From Deltaproteobacteria bacterium (GTDB taxonomy: Bacteria > Desulfobacterota > Syntrophia > Syntrophales > UBA2185), in the NCBI GenBank assembly GCA_026388545.1, contig JAPLJS010000058.1:1-58700 (forward strand): a stretch of DNA of 58,700 nucleotides. Reading direction: 5' to 3'. Below, one piece after another: positions 15,293-24,502 of the stretch; within the stretch, counting starts at the first letter, position 1, and each line of letters opens with the position of its first letter. The position numbers were made by a program, and so were the translations under genes. A model generated the notes under the pieces. That model did not search any database and was not told the origin of the DNA. It saw only the letters and a program-made list of their open reading frames with translations.

Positions 15293-17328
15293 TGACCAGA
15301 ACACCGACAGTATGTCCTTTCTGCGGGTGCGGATGCGGCTTCACTCTGGTATCAGAAAACGAAAGGGTGGTAGGTATAGAGCCAAGCCCCTCAAACCCGG
15401 TCAATAAGGGGATGCTCTGCGCGAAGGGCTGGAATGCTTATGAGTTCATCCACTCACCCGACAGGCTCACCGTGCCGCTGGTAAGGAAACAAGGAACTCT
15501 TGTTGAAAGCACATGGGACGAGGCATTGAGGATCGTCGCTGAGAGATTGACGGATATAAAGTTACGATATGGTCCCCGTGCTTTAGCCTTTCTCAGTTCC
15601 GCAAAAGTAACCAATGAAGAGAACTACCTTTTCATGAAGATGGCGCGGGCAGTATTCGGCACCAACAATGTAGACCACTGCGCCCGGCTCTGACACAGCG
15701 CAACGGTGGTCGGTCTGGCCGCTACATTTGGATCCGGGGCAATGACAAATTCCATCAATGAATTTGATGATGCCGATCTGTTCCTTGTTACAGGCTCAAA
15801 CACAACGGCGCAGCACCCGTTGATAGGATCACGCATAATCAATGCGAAAGAGAGGGGGGCAAAGCTTCTTCTCATTGATCCGAGGGAGATACAGCTTGCC
15901 CAGTTTGCCGATTTGCATCTGAGGCAAAATATCGGCACCGATGTGGCCGTATTAAACGGTATGATGAACATCATCATCGAAGAAGAACTTTACGATAAGG
16001 AGTTTGTCGAAACAAGAACAGAGGGTTTTGATCAACTGAAATCCGTGGTTAGCCGCTATACCCCACGGGTAGTGGAAAAGATATCCGGTGTTCCTGCCCA
16101 CGACCTGGAAACGGCGGCTCGAATATACGCTACAGCAGATAAGGCCATGATCGTGTATTGCATGGGCATAACCCAGCATACAACGGGTACCGATAATGTG
16201 AAAACCTGTGCAAATTTGGCCATGCTCACAGGACACATTGGAAGACCATCCACGGGAGTCAATCCGCTGAGGGGGCAGAACAATGTACAGGGCGCATGCG
16301 ATATGGGGGCGCTGCCCAACGTATACAGCGGCTATCAGCCGGTTACTGATCCCGCAATTAAGAAAAAGTTCGAGGATGCATGGGGTGTCCAGGGACTTGA
16401 TGACAAAGCCGGCCTGACCATCACAGACATGATAATAGCTGCGCGGACAGGAGACATCAAAGCCCTCTATATCATGGGAGAAAACCCCATGGTGAGTGAC
16501 CCCGACACTTCACACATTGAGCATGCCCTCTCCAATCTTGAATTTCTCGTGGTGCAGGATATCTTTCTCTCTGAAACCGCATCCAGGGCGGACGTGGTGC
16601 TTCCCGCCGCATCATTTGCCGAAAGGGAAGGGACCTACTCCAATACAGAGAGAAGGGTCCAGCTCTCGAAAAAAGCACTATCACCACCGGGGCTTGCCAG
16701 GCCCGACTGGGAGATCGTGTGCGAAGTAAGCAGGTTAGCAGGTTACGCCATGAATTACCGTTCGCCCGCCGATATCATGAAGGAAATCAATGCCCTGACT
16801 CCATCATATGCGGGCATTACCTACCAGAGGCTTGAAAAATGCCATGGTATTCAGTGGCCCTGCCCCAATGAAGAACATCCGGGCACACCGTATTTGCACA
16901 GGGATAGGTTCTCCAAGGGACTGGGAACGTTCCTGCCCTGTGATTTCAAACCCCTTGCTGAGGAGCCTGACGAGGAATACGACTTTGTGCTTACCACGGG
17001 ACGTATCGCCTACCACTTCCATACCGGCACCATGACCCGGCGCGTAAGCATACTGGAAAGGGAAGCTCCCGAACCGCTCATTGAGATCAATCCCGATGAT
17101 GCGAAAAGGCTCGGCATAAGGAGTAATGATATGGTGGAACTTACATCGCGACGGGGTTCGATAAAGGCCAAAGCAGAGGTTACCACGAGGGTGCCAAGAC
17201 GGGTTGTATTCTCCACATTCCACTTTTACGAAGCACCTGTAAACCTGCTCACGAACCCGGCACATGACCCTGTTGCGAAGATACCTGAATACAAGGGGTG
17301 TGCAGTCAAAGTCAGGAGATGCGTATGA
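15292..17328 (+). CDS. fdhA: Formate dehydrogenase catalytic subunit, selenocysteine-containing
   Basis: The frame continues through a TGA at 15691-15693 (codon 134) to a stop at 17328, giving 678 residues, close to the FdhF-type length. The N terminus has the [4Fe-4S] motif CPFCGCGCGF with a downstream LCAKGW. The TGA lies in CARL-U-HSATVVGLA, where formate dehydrogenases carry Sec or Cys as molybdenum or tungsten ligand. A matching SECIS hairpin follows. The molybdopterin domains continue through MGENPMVSDPDTSH and the C-terminal dinucleotide-binding domain (LTTGRIAYHFHTGTMTRR). It oxidises formate or reduces CO2 with the flanking electron-transfer subunits. No Tat signal, so it is cytoplasmic. 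Annotation pipelines may split it at the TGA into two frames. Confidence 0.95.
15691..15722 (+). promoter_or_regulatory. UGA-Sec codon and bacterial SECIS element of formate dehydrogenase
   Basis: UGA at 15691-15693, then 18 nt to the loop GGUCU (15712-15716), closed by GUGGUC (15706-15711) and GGCCGC (15717-15722). Loop sequence and distance closely match the E. coli fdhF SECIS, in which GGUCU contacts SelB. Confidence 0.85.
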
Positions 17329-18341
17329 AGACAATAGCGAAAGAAAACGTCAAGGATCTGCTCAGGTTGTGGACAAAACAATATCAGGTACTGGTCCCAA
17401 CGAGAACAACCCAGGGAGATTGTATATTCGATACCTTTCAGGAGGATTCATTTACCCTTGACTACAAGAAGCCGCCGCTCCCTCCGAAGTCGGTTTTCTT
17501 TCCCCATAACGAGGTGATCTTTCAAGTGGTAAATAATGAATTCCGTGAGATTGTATCGGCAAACAATACAATCCTGTTCGGGATACGGTCCTGCGACATG
17601 ATGGGGTTGCTTCAGTGTGTGAGCTTTATGACCCGTGATCGCAAGGATATCTACTACAGCGCGAAAAAAGATACGGCCATAACTGCTGTAATGGCATGTC
17701 CCGGGCCACAGAATGAGACCTGTTTCTGCACCACAACATTCAGCGGCCCGGTTGCAGAGAAAGGCTTTGATTTACTGTTCTACGACATGGATGATGTTTT
17801 CATGATAGAGGCAGGCAGTCAGCAAGGCAAAGATTTACTGTCATCAGGTCAGTTTATCGATGTGGATGATACCATCGCCAGGGAGAAAATAGAGGCTTTC
17901 AAGAAAAAAGCCGTCCAGAGCATACCGCTCGTCGATGAGGTCAACGAAGCCATGAACAGGCTCGAAGACGGCACAGCAGATGAGAAAGTCTGGGAGCGCT
18001 TCGGCCGGAAGTGTATAGTTTGTGGCGGCTGCGCTTTTGTTTGTCCTACATGCACGTGCTTTAATGTCTATGACCACGAGACAGCACCGGGCCGTGGTGT
18101 GAGAGCCAGAACGTGGGATGCATGCCTCTATGGCGGATTTACCCGCGAGGCTTCCGGCCACAACCCCAGATCTACCCAGGCATCAAGGCTGAAAAGACGG
18201 CATGAACACAAGCTCCTTTACTACAATAAGACCGATATCCAGGAGAGTCTGTGCGGTTGCGTGGGTTGTGGTCGTTGCTCCGACTATTGCCCTGTCCATA
18301 TCGGAACCCTTGAAGTCGTAAAAGAAATTGCTGCAAAATAA
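17325..18341 (+). CDS. 4Fe-4S dicluster subunit (sulfhydrogenase beta / AsrA type)
   Basis: This 338-residue protein: the N-terminal two thirds resemble HydB/AsrA proteins (FFPHNEVIFQ, FGIRSCDMMGL around 85-95). Two ferredoxin motifs follow, CIVCGGCAFVCP (about 229-240) and CGCVGCGRCSDYCP (about 312-325), each for one [4Fe-4S] cluster. It would relay electrons between the flavin subunit and the formate dehydrogenase. The ATG at 17325 overlaps the preceding stop (ATGA), with AGGAG at 17314-17318; this is preferred over the earlier GTG-type start. Third gene of the operon. Confidence 0.88.
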   Translation: MKTIAKENVKDLLRLWTKQYQVLVPTRTTQGDCIFDTFQEDSFTLDYKKPPLPPKSVFFPHNEVIFQVVNNEFREIVSANNTILFGIRSCDMMGLLQCVSFMTRDRKDIYYSAKKDTAITAVMACPGPQNETCFCTTTFSGPVAEKGFDLLFYDMDDVFMIEAGSQQGKDLLSSGQFIDVDDTIAREKIEAFKKKAVQSIPLVDEVNEAMNRLEDGTADEKVWERFGRKCIVCGGCAFVCPTCTCFNVYDHETAPGRGVRARTWDACLYGGFTREASGHNPRSTQASRLKRRHEHKLLYYNKTDIQESLCGCVGCGRCSDYCPVHIGTLEVVKEIAAK

Positions 18342-18357
18342 AATTTCGGAGGTCCCC

Positions 18358-18747
18358 ATGTCTGAGAAAAAAAAGATATTCATCATTGACGATGATAAAG
18401 ACTACGGCGAGGCGCTGAAGATCGTGCTGGAAAGTAACGGCTACGCGGTGGATCATTTACTCAACATCGATGACGGGCGTAAAGCTGTGGAAAAAAAGAG
18501 ACCGAACCTCATCATCTTAGATGTGATGATGGATAAACATACAGATGGGTTCGACTTCTGCTACAATCTGAAGCACGATGAAGAGTGCAAAAAGATCCCC
18601 ATAATGATGCTCACCGCAGTTACGGAAAAAACAGGATTCAAGTTTTCTCCGGAGACGGATGGAGAATATTTACAGGCCGATGATTACGTAGCAAAGCCAA
18701 TCCCTGTTGCGGAACTCCTCGCCAGGGTTAACAAACTCATCGGCTGA
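18358..18747 (+). CDS. Single-domain response regulator (receiver only), linked to formate dehydrogenase
   Basis: This 129-residue receiver domain has acidic pocket DDD at 11-13, phosphoacceptor D55 in LIILDVMMD, the switch T in MMLTAV, and K in VAKPIP. Between beta-4 and the K motif there is an unusually long insertion (TEKTGFKFSPETDGEYLQADD). It has no output domain. The start at 18358 follows CGGAGG; it is 16 bp after the iron-sulfur subunit gene, so it is likely co-transcribed with the formate dehydrogenase operon. A paralogue with a comparable insertion is at 22475-22867. Confidence 0.88.
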   Translation: MSEKKKIFIIDDDKDYGEALKIVLESNGYAVDHLLNIDDGRKAVEKKRPNLIILDVMMDKHTDGFDFCYNLKHDEECKKIPIMMLTAVTEKTGFKFSPETDGEYLQADDYVAKPIPVAELLARVNKLIG

Positions 18748-18763
18748 ACCCGACGGCCGGGAA

Positions 18764-18784
18764 ACCCCGCCCTATGGGCGGGGT
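18764..18784 (+). terminator. Perfect GC-rich hairpin after the formate dehydrogenase operon
   Basis: ACCCCGCCC-TAT-GGGCGGGGT is a perfect 9-bp stem with a 3-nt loop, 17 bp after the receiver stop codon. It lacks a U-run, so it may be a weak or factor-assisted terminator, an RNA-end stabiliser, or a protein-binding palindrome. Confidence 0.4.
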
Positions 18785-18904
18785 GCTCCAATAATATAGA
18801 GCTGTACCGCAGGCTTTATACCCTATCTTCAGTTTTACCAAAGACCGATTGATTAAAATATTCCCATCGTGATATAATCCAAGCAAATTTACTATTTTGC
18901 AGAC

Positions 18905-20923
18905 ATGAAATACACCATGAAAATTATCGACAGGTTCGTAGGTAAACTTTTTAAGCTGAATCTCCAAAGTCGCCTTGTCGTGGGGTTCTTGATAGCCACA
19001 TTTCTTACAGGATTCGTGGCAACCCTTATTAGTATATGGACGATCAATAAAAGTACCATAGACGAGGTGCAAAACAGAGTTCGGCAGGACATCAATACCG
19101 CAAAATTGATCTATAATCAGACCCTGGAGAAGATAGCTTCCCATATTCTCTTTACTGCAGAGAGATCGGATCTGCAGGTGATAATGGCCGGCCGCGACTA
19201 CTCCAAAATGGAAAATTTGCGGGGCTTAATCCGGCATGAACATAAAAGAGAGACACAGGATGATGATATATACCTTGATATGATCACGGTGGTGGATGCC
19301 CGCGGGAATGTCCTGTACAGGGCGGCGAACCCGGATATCAGGGGAGACAGTATGCTCTGGTCCCCGGTCATAAAAAACTGTCTTGAAAAAAAATCGCCGC
19401 AATTTTCTACCGAACTCATGTCCACAAAAAAAATTCTCAGGGAGAATCCGGGCATTGCCGAGCGGGTCACAATGGAAATCACAAAAATACCGCTCTCTTA
19501 TGAACCCGGGGAAAAACAACTTTCCGACGGTATGGTCATGATGGCGGCGTATCCCCTCTTTGATAATAAAAAGAATTTGCTGGGGGCTATCGTCGGAGGT
19601 GTTCTCCTGAATAAAGACTATACCATCGTGGACAAAGTAAAAGAAACCGTATACCAGGGGGAAAAGTACAAAGGCCGTGAAATGGGTGTGGCAACCATAT
19701 TTCAGGGTGGTGTAAGAATATCTACCAACGTCATGACAAAGGAAAACAAGAGGGCTATCGGCACTACATTGTCAAAGGAGGTTTATGACAGGGTCATAGT
19801 GGAAGGTAAAGACTGGGTTGGCAGGGCCTTTGTGGTGGATGACTGGTATATAACTACCTACACCCCGATCTACGATATGAATAAAAATCTCATAGGCATC
19901 CTCTATGTAGGGCTGCTGGAGGCAAAATACAGGGACATAAAATGGAATACTATCTGGATAAACCTGGGAATAACGTCTCTTGGCATGGCCATAGCCTTTG
20001 TCATTTCCTTTTACCTGGGCAATACCATCATAAAACGGATACGCATGCTGAAGGAAGCCGCGGAGTCTATCGCTGCCGGCAATTTAGACTACAAACTGTC
20101 CCCGGATAAAATCTCAGGATTTGACATGCTGGATGAAGCATTCAATTATATGTCCAAATCCCTGAAGGACCACGATGAAAAGTTACATAAGGCACACCAG
20201 CAACTGGCAAAGACAGAAAAATTGACCGCTCTCGGTGGAATGGCAGCGGGTGTGGCCCATGAGATAAACAACCCGTTGGGGGGGATACTTCTTTACAGCA
20301 ACCTTGTCCTCGAGGATATAGCTGAAGATTCTCCGGCACGGGAAAACATGGAGAAGATCATCTACCAGACGAACAGGTGCAAAGAAATTGTCCAAAACCT
20401 GCTTGACTTTGCCAGAACACCGACGGGCGAGATGCTCCCTCTCAATATAAACAATGTGATCAAGACATCCCTTAATCTGGTAAAGGACCAGTCCATGTTC
20501 CACGGCATAGAAATAGACACCCGGCTTGCAGAGAATCTCCCTGAAGTAATTGGCGACAAGTCAAGGCTGGAAGAAGTTTTTGTGAACCTGTTTGTCAATG
20601 CCGCCGATGCCATGAAGGGCAAAGGAAAGCTCACGATAACCACCATGCCGGGTACTAATAATTCTGTGAAGATTTTGGTATCAGATACAGGCACAGGGAT
20701 AGACGAGGAACACCTCCCTCATATATTCGAACCTTTCTTTACGACAAAAGAGCCCGGCCGGGGTACAGGTCTGGGACTTTCCATCGCTTACGGTATAATA
20801 AGAAAACACAATGGCGCCATCGATGCGGAAAGTGGGCCCGGGAAGGGAACAACGTTCATTATTTTCCTGCCTGTGTATATGGGTAAATACAGCGGTATGG
20901 ACGAGGATGTTTTTTATAGTTGA
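18905..20923 (+). CDS. Membrane sensor histidine kinase (Cache-HAMP-HisKA-HATPase)
   Basis: This 672-residue kinase has TM1 at about 25-47, then a large extracytoplasmic domain (about 48-350) with Cache-like features (VVDARGNVLYRAANPD, LLGAIVGGVLLNKDY, WYITTYTPIYD), TM2 at about 352-372, HAMP to about 425, a short coiled coil, the HisKA H-box GVAHEINNPLGG with phosphoacceptor His near 451, and the HATPase boxes (NLFVNAADAM, SDTGTGID, GTGLGLSIAYG). It senses a small extracellular ligand or redox product (inference) and most likely phosphorylates the sigma-54 activator encoded 29 bp downstream. Confidence 0.92.
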   Translation: MKYTMKIIDRFVGKLFKLNLQSRLVVGFLIATFLTGFVATLISIWTINKSTIDEVQNRVRQDINTAKLIYNQTLEKIASHILFTAERSDLQVIMAGRDYSKMENLRGLIRHEHKRETQDDDIYLDMITVVDARGNVLYRAANPDIRGDSMLWSPVIKNCLEKKSPQFSTELMSTKKILRENPGIAERVTMEITKIPLSYEPGEKQLSDGMVMMAAYPLFDNKKNLLGAIVGGVLLNKDYTIVDKVKETVYQGEKYKGREMGVATIFQGGVRISTNVMTKENKRAIGTTLSKEVYDRVIVEGKDWVGRAFVVDDWYITTYTPIYDMNKNLIGILYVGLLEAKYRDIKWNTIWINLGITSLGMAIAFVISFYLGNTIIKRIRMLKEAAESIAAGNLDYKLSPDKISGFDMLDEAFNYMSKSLKDHDEKLHKAHQQLAKTEKLTALGGMAAGVAHEINNPLGGILLYSNLVLEDIAEDSPARENMEKIIYQTNRCKEIVQNLLDFARTPTGEMLPLNINNVIKTSLNLVKDQSMFHGIEIDTRLAENLPEVIGDKSRLEEVFVNLFVNAADAMKGKGKLTITTMPGTNNSVKILVSDTGTGIDEEHLPHIFEPFFTTKEPGRGTGLGLSIAYGIIRKHNGAIDAESGPGKGTTFIIFLPVYMGKYSGMDEDVFYS

Positions 20924-20952
20924 TTTTTAATTGAAGAAGGGAATGAGAAGCA

Positions 20953-22296
20953 GTGACTACGAAAAATAAAAAAGTCCTCATTATCGATGATGAAGAATCC
21001 ATACGGGACGGATGCATGCAGGTCCTGTCGCGTAAAGGTTACCAGGTCGAAAGTACCGGAGATGCACTCCAGGGACTTGAGATGGCTCTCAGGAATATCT
21101 ATGACATCATTCTGTTAGATGTCCGGATGCCCAAAATGGATGGTTTGGAGATCCTTAAAAAGCTTAAAGTGGAGAAAAACATCTCCGCAAAAGTCATTAT
21201 TATCACCGGTTACGGCAGCATACCCCTGGCCGTCGAGGCCATGAGGCACGGCGCCTTTAATTTTCTCGCGAAGCCCTACTCAGCACCTGATCTCAGAGAA
21301 GCGGTTGAGAAAGCCCTTAAGCAGGATGATACGCATAATGCAGAAAAGGATCTTTCTGTACTGATCGGAACCAGCGACTACATGAAAGAACTTAAGGATT
21401 CCATTAACCGGATAGCACAGACAGACAGCACAGTCCTCATTACAGGAGAGAGCGGCACAGGGAAGGAACTCGTAGCGCGCACGGTCCACAACCTCAGTAA
21501 AAGGGATGATCAAGCTTTTATTCCCGTTGACTGTTCCTCACTGGTAGAAACCCTGATGGAAAGCGAACTGTTCGGACATGTCAAAGGGGCATTCAGCGGG
21601 GCTACCGAATCACGCGAGGGTCGTTTCCAGATGGCCGATAAGGGATCATTGTTTCTTGACGAGATTTCCAACATCAACCTCAACATTCAGGCTAAGTTAT
21701 TGCGGGTAATCCAGGAACAGGAGGTGCCCAAGGTTGGAAGATCATCACCTGAGAAGATCGATGTCAGGCTCATCACAGCGACGAATAAAGATATCCGATT
21801 AGAAATTGAAGCGGGGAGGTTCAGGGAGGATTTGTTCTACAGGATTTCAGTCATACCCCTTAATATAAAACCGTTGAGAGAACATAAATCCGACATTCTG
21901 GCTATTGCCCAGCATTACCTGGATATGTTCACAACAAAATACGAAAGCAAGGTACGGCGCTTCTCGGAAGAGGCAAAGAAATCTCTCATATCTTACAAAT
22001 GGCCTGGTAATGTCAGGGAACTGAAGAATACCATAGAGCGTCTCTGTGTATTGTGCGACCACGAGGTCGTCGACCTATCCGATATATTTTACTATGGGCA
22101 AAACGATAATACAAAGACCCCTGTCGTTGATTCTTCTACAGGCAGGATGACCCTGATTGATGTGGAAAAAGAACATATCTTAAAAGCCCTGGATCACTTT
22201 CACTTCCAGATCAACAAGACGGCAAAATTCCTTGGTATCGACAGAAAGACCCTGCGGATAAAGATGCGTAATTACGGTATAAAAATAGAGCATTAG
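20953..22296 (+). CDS. Sigma-54-dependent NtrC-family response regulator
   Basis: This 447-residue protein has a receiver domain (1-120; D56 in [13 protein letters not shown]), an AAA+ domain with Walker [10 protein letters not shown] (about 165-173), the sigma-54 contact loop GAFSGA near 211-216 (Ser replaces the usual Thr), Walker B GSLFLDEI, and a C-terminal Fis-type helix-turn-helix (about 410-447, [18 protein letters not shown]). GTG start at 20953, preceded by GAAGAAGG. It lies directly after its likely kinase. It is the obvious candidate to bind the GGGG(T/A)GTTTTACCCC palindromes upstream of 14450 and 22475. Confidence 0.93.
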   Translation: MTTKNKKVLIIDDEESIRDGCMQVLSRKGYQVESTGDALQGLEMALRNIYDIILLDVRMPKMDGLEILKKLKVEKNISAKVIIITGYGSIPLAVEAMRHGAFNFLAKPYSAPDLREAVEKALKQDDTHNAEKDLSVLIGTSDYMKELKDSINRIAQTDSTVLITGESGTGKELVARTVHNLSKRDDQAFIPVDCSSLVETLMESELFGHVKGAFSGATESREGRFQMADKGSLFLDEISNINLNIQAKLLRVIQEQEVPKVGRSSPEKIDVRLITATNKDIRLEIEAGRFREDLFYRISVIPLNIKPLREHKSDILAIAQHYLDMFTTKYESKVRRFSEEAKKSLISYKWPGNVRELKNTIERLCVLCDHEVVDLSDIFYYGQNDNTKTPVVDSSTGRMTLIDVEKEHILKALDHFHFQINKTAKFLGIDRKTLRIKMRNYGIKIEH

Positions 22297-22317
22297 TAAA
22301 AAACATCGGCGCCCTCA

Positions 22318-22354
22318 GGGGGTTATCTGCCTCATGGAAGGGGAGTTTTACCCC
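22318..22354 (+). promoter_or_regulatory. Palindromic upstream activator site of the second receiver/kinase operon
   Basis: GGGGAGTTTTACCCC (22340-22354) is the near-twin of 14286-14300. A weaker GGGGGTTATCTGCC lies about 22 bp upstream (22318-22331), matching the paired layout of the first operon. The palindrome ends 63 bp before the sigma-54 promoter, compared with 64 bp in the first operon. Confidence 0.6.
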
Positions 22355-22417
22355 TCAAAATCCTTTTTCCCCTTCGACCATCTATATTTTCCTTAAATAA
22401 ATCAACAGATTACAACT

Positions 22418-22433
22418 TGGCATCATCCTTGCT
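22418..22433 (+). promoter_or_regulatory. Sigma-54 promoter of the second receiver/kinase operon
   Basis: TGGCATCATCCTTGCT is close to the TGGCAC-N5-TTGCA consensus with correct GG-GC spacing. Predicted start near 22444, 30 nt before the gene. Confidence 0.75.
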
Positions 22434-22474
22434 CATACAATTATACAAAGACTAAAAAATGGAGGTGAAAGGCC

Positions 22475-22867
22475 ATGACAGCAAAGAAAAAAATTCTCTT
22501 AATCGACGATGACAAAGATTTCCTGTTTGCGACTAAACTGATCTTGGAGAAGGGCGGGTACGAGGTATTTCTCGCTGAAGATGGGAAGAGCGGTGTGGAG
22601 ATGTGGAAGTCGGTAGCTCCTGACCTTGCCATTATCGATATGATGATGGAAACGTGGGGTGAAGGATTCGAAGTATTGAAAAAGATCCGGGCCACGGATA
22701 CGGGTAAGGATACGCCGCTTTTTATGTTGAGCGCGGTTGACCTGCAGGGTCCATACCAATCATTTGAACCGCCTCCGGAGTTTCCGAAGGTAAACATGGT
22801 TTTGCAAAAACCGGTGAAGGCTGATGATCTTCTCGGATATATCGCCCGGGAACTAGGTAACAAATAG
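22475..22867 (+). CDS. Single-domain response regulator (receiver only), paralogue
   Basis: This 130-residue receiver has DDD at 11-13, phosphoacceptor D55 in LAIIDMMME, S in FMLSAV and K in LQKPVK. As in the protein at 18358-18747, an expanded loop (DLQGPYQSFEPPPEFPKVN) precedes the lysine strand. AATGGAGGTGAAAGGCC provides a strong ribosome site. It is first gene behind a sigma-54 promoter and only 2 bp from the next gene. Confidence 0.88.
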   Translation: MTAKKKILLIDDDKDFLFATKLILEKGGYEVFLAEDGKSGVEMWKSVAPDLAIIDMMMETWGEGFEVLKKIRATDTGKDTPLFMLSAVDLQGPYQSFEPPPEFPKVNMVLQKPVKADDLLGYIARELGNK

Positions 22868-22869
22868 AG

Positions 22870-24000
22870 ATGAAGGCTCAAAAACCGCTTATTTTAATAA
22901 TCGATGATGAGGAATCCTTACGGGACGGGTGCAGGCAGACGCTGGAGAAATCCGGGTACACCGTTTTAACTGCAGGGGAGGGAGTCGAAGGCATCAAGAT
23001 CGCGCGGGAGAATAAACCGGAAATAGCTTTTATTGATCTTAAAATGCCGGGTATGTCGGGTATGGAAATCATTGAGATCCTTTCCAGGGAAATACCCGAC
23101 GTTGTCCTGATAATGATCACCGGCTATGCAACAATTGTCTCCGCAGTTGAAGCCATACAGAAAGGAGCCTACGATTACCTTCCCAAGCCCTTCAGCCCTG
23201 ACCAGTTGAGGGCTGAAGCCAGACGGGGTCTCGATCATCGTAACCTCAAAATTGAAACAAGAAGATTGAGGGAAGAAAAGGAGCGGATGGAGAAGAGTTT
23301 CATCACCTTCGTCAGCCACGAAATGCGGTCCCCACTCGTTGTCATTCGGCAATACATTGAATCTCTTAAAGCAATCGCAGGTGATCGCTTTGATAAAGAT
23401 GTTACGGACATTATCGAAAGGTGCAGGATACGCATTCAAGGCCTTGAGGAAATGATTGAACACTGGCTGGATTTAAGTCGAATAGAAGACGGAACTTTCG
23501 CACAAAAGAAAGATATTTTGAGTCTATCCCGCATTATTGCACGAAGCGCGGAAGATATGGCTCCTGTTTGCCAGGGGAAAGAAATTTTACTGGAAACACA
23601 TGTCCCCGATAACTTACCAAATATAATCGGAGATGAGGAAGGCTTGTTACGGGTATTTACCAATATCATCGGCAATGCGACAAAATACACTCCGGAGGGC
23701 GGGAAAATAACAATATCGGCCCAGAGCGAAGAGTACTACATCACTGTCAGTATATCGGACACAGGGAGCGGCATTCCCCACGACAAAATTCCCTTTATTT
23801 TCGAGCCGTTTTTCAGAGTAAAGGGAAAGGATGAACGTCATAGAGGCTCCGGACTCGGTCTTACCTTCTGTAAGAAAATCATGGAATCTCATGGAGGGGA
23901 GATCTGGGCCACTTCAAAAGAAGGAGAAGGCACAACCTTTGTGCTAAAATTCCCCATACAGTTGTCCACACCACAAACGGCTTCTCAGACTCCTTCTTAA
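22870..24000 (+). CDS. Receiver-histidine kinase hybrid (REC-HisKA-HATPase), soluble
   Basis: This 376-residue protein has an N-terminal receiver (D56 in IAFIDLKMPG), a short coiled coil, HisKA with FVSHEMRSPLVVIRQYIESL (His near 149), and HATPase boxes (NIIGNATKYTP, SDTGSGIP, GSGLGLTFCKKI). No membrane segment. The layout suggests a relay kinase whose activity is set by phosphorylation of its receiver. Co-transcribed with the preceding receiver; the immediate ribosome site is weak, so translation may be coupled. Confidence 0.9.
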   Translation: MKAQKPLILIIDDEESLRDGCRQTLEKSGYTVLTAGEGVEGIKIARENKPEIAFIDLKMPGMSGMEIIEILSREIPDVVLIMITGYATIVSAVEAIQKGAYDYLPKPFSPDQLRAEARRGLDHRNLKIETRRLREEKERMEKSFITFVSHEMRSPLVVIRQYIESLKAIAGDRFDKDVTDIIERCRIRIQGLEEMIEHWLDLSRIEDGTFAQKKDILSLSRIIARSAEDMAPVCQGKEILLETHVPDNLPNIIGDEEGLLRVFTNIIGNATKYTPEGGKITISAQSEEYYITVSISDTGSGIPHDKIPFIFEPFFRVKGKDERHRGSGLGLTFCKKIMESHGGEIWATSKEGEGTTFVLKFPIQLSTPQTASQTPS

Positions 24001-24033
24001 GTTAAGAGATGTGCAAAGCGCAAACACACAACT

Positions 24034-24066
24034 CTTTCTTTTGTAAAAGGGGTTAGGGGATTTTTT
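24034..24066. repeat. Fragment related to the MITE interior
   Basis: Read on the minus strand this gives AATCCCCTAACCCCTTTTAC, resembling the interior of the element at 1129-1275 (AATCCCCCTGAATCCCCCTT). No terminal repeats remain here. Confidence 0.35.
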
Positions 24067-24125
24067 AAAGGGAATCAGCAGGAAATAAAATCTATTTTAG
24101 CTACAAAAGTTACAAGAGACGATAC

Positions 24126-24341
24126 ATGAAGTACGATGACGATAAATTTTACGAATTTCAAGAGAAAGACGCCCCTGACAAGTGTTTCATTTGCAGCAAA
24201 GACACAGCGGAACTGCTGATCTTTCGACAAATCGAGAGCATGTTGCTTGTTCACCTGTGCCGGGACTGTGTATATGAAAATATCGCGGACTATCTTTTGG
24301 ACAACACGAGGCCCTGGCTCAGCGAAAAGGACAAAATCTAA
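24126..24341 (+). CDS. Zinc-ribbon miniprotein, tandem copy 1
   Basis: This 71-residue protein of unknown family has paired CxxC motifs, CFIC (C20, C23) and CRDC (C45, C48), suggesting a four-cysteine zinc ribbon. The C terminus ENIADYLLDNTRPWLSEK is nearly identical in the neighbour at 24503-24724. About 65 percent of positions appear identical between the two. The start is preceded by AAGAGACGATAC; the neighbour has the similar AAGAGACGACCT, so the upstream region was duplicated too. It follows the kinase operon and may belong to it. Confidence 0.75.
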   Translation: MKYDDDKFYEFQEKDAPDKCFICSKDTAELLIFRQIESMLLVHLCRDCVYENIADYLLDNTRPWLSEKDKI

Positions 24342-24502
24342 TTTTTTTGTAGTAAAAACCCCTTAAAAAGGGACCATGAAAATTTCCCGTATAACTTCCT
24401 TCAGTGCGAAAAGTTTCTCAGGCGTTTCGATAAATCTACTTGATAAGCTCTCTCATTTTGGATAGGCTTGATCCTGCTAAATTATTACCGAAGAGACGAC
24501 CT

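Noticed and set aside
15292-17328. Reading formate dehydrogenase as two genes split at 15693
   Set aside because: Both halves are one protein in the same frame, the TGA is at the known Sec position, and a canonical SECIS follows.
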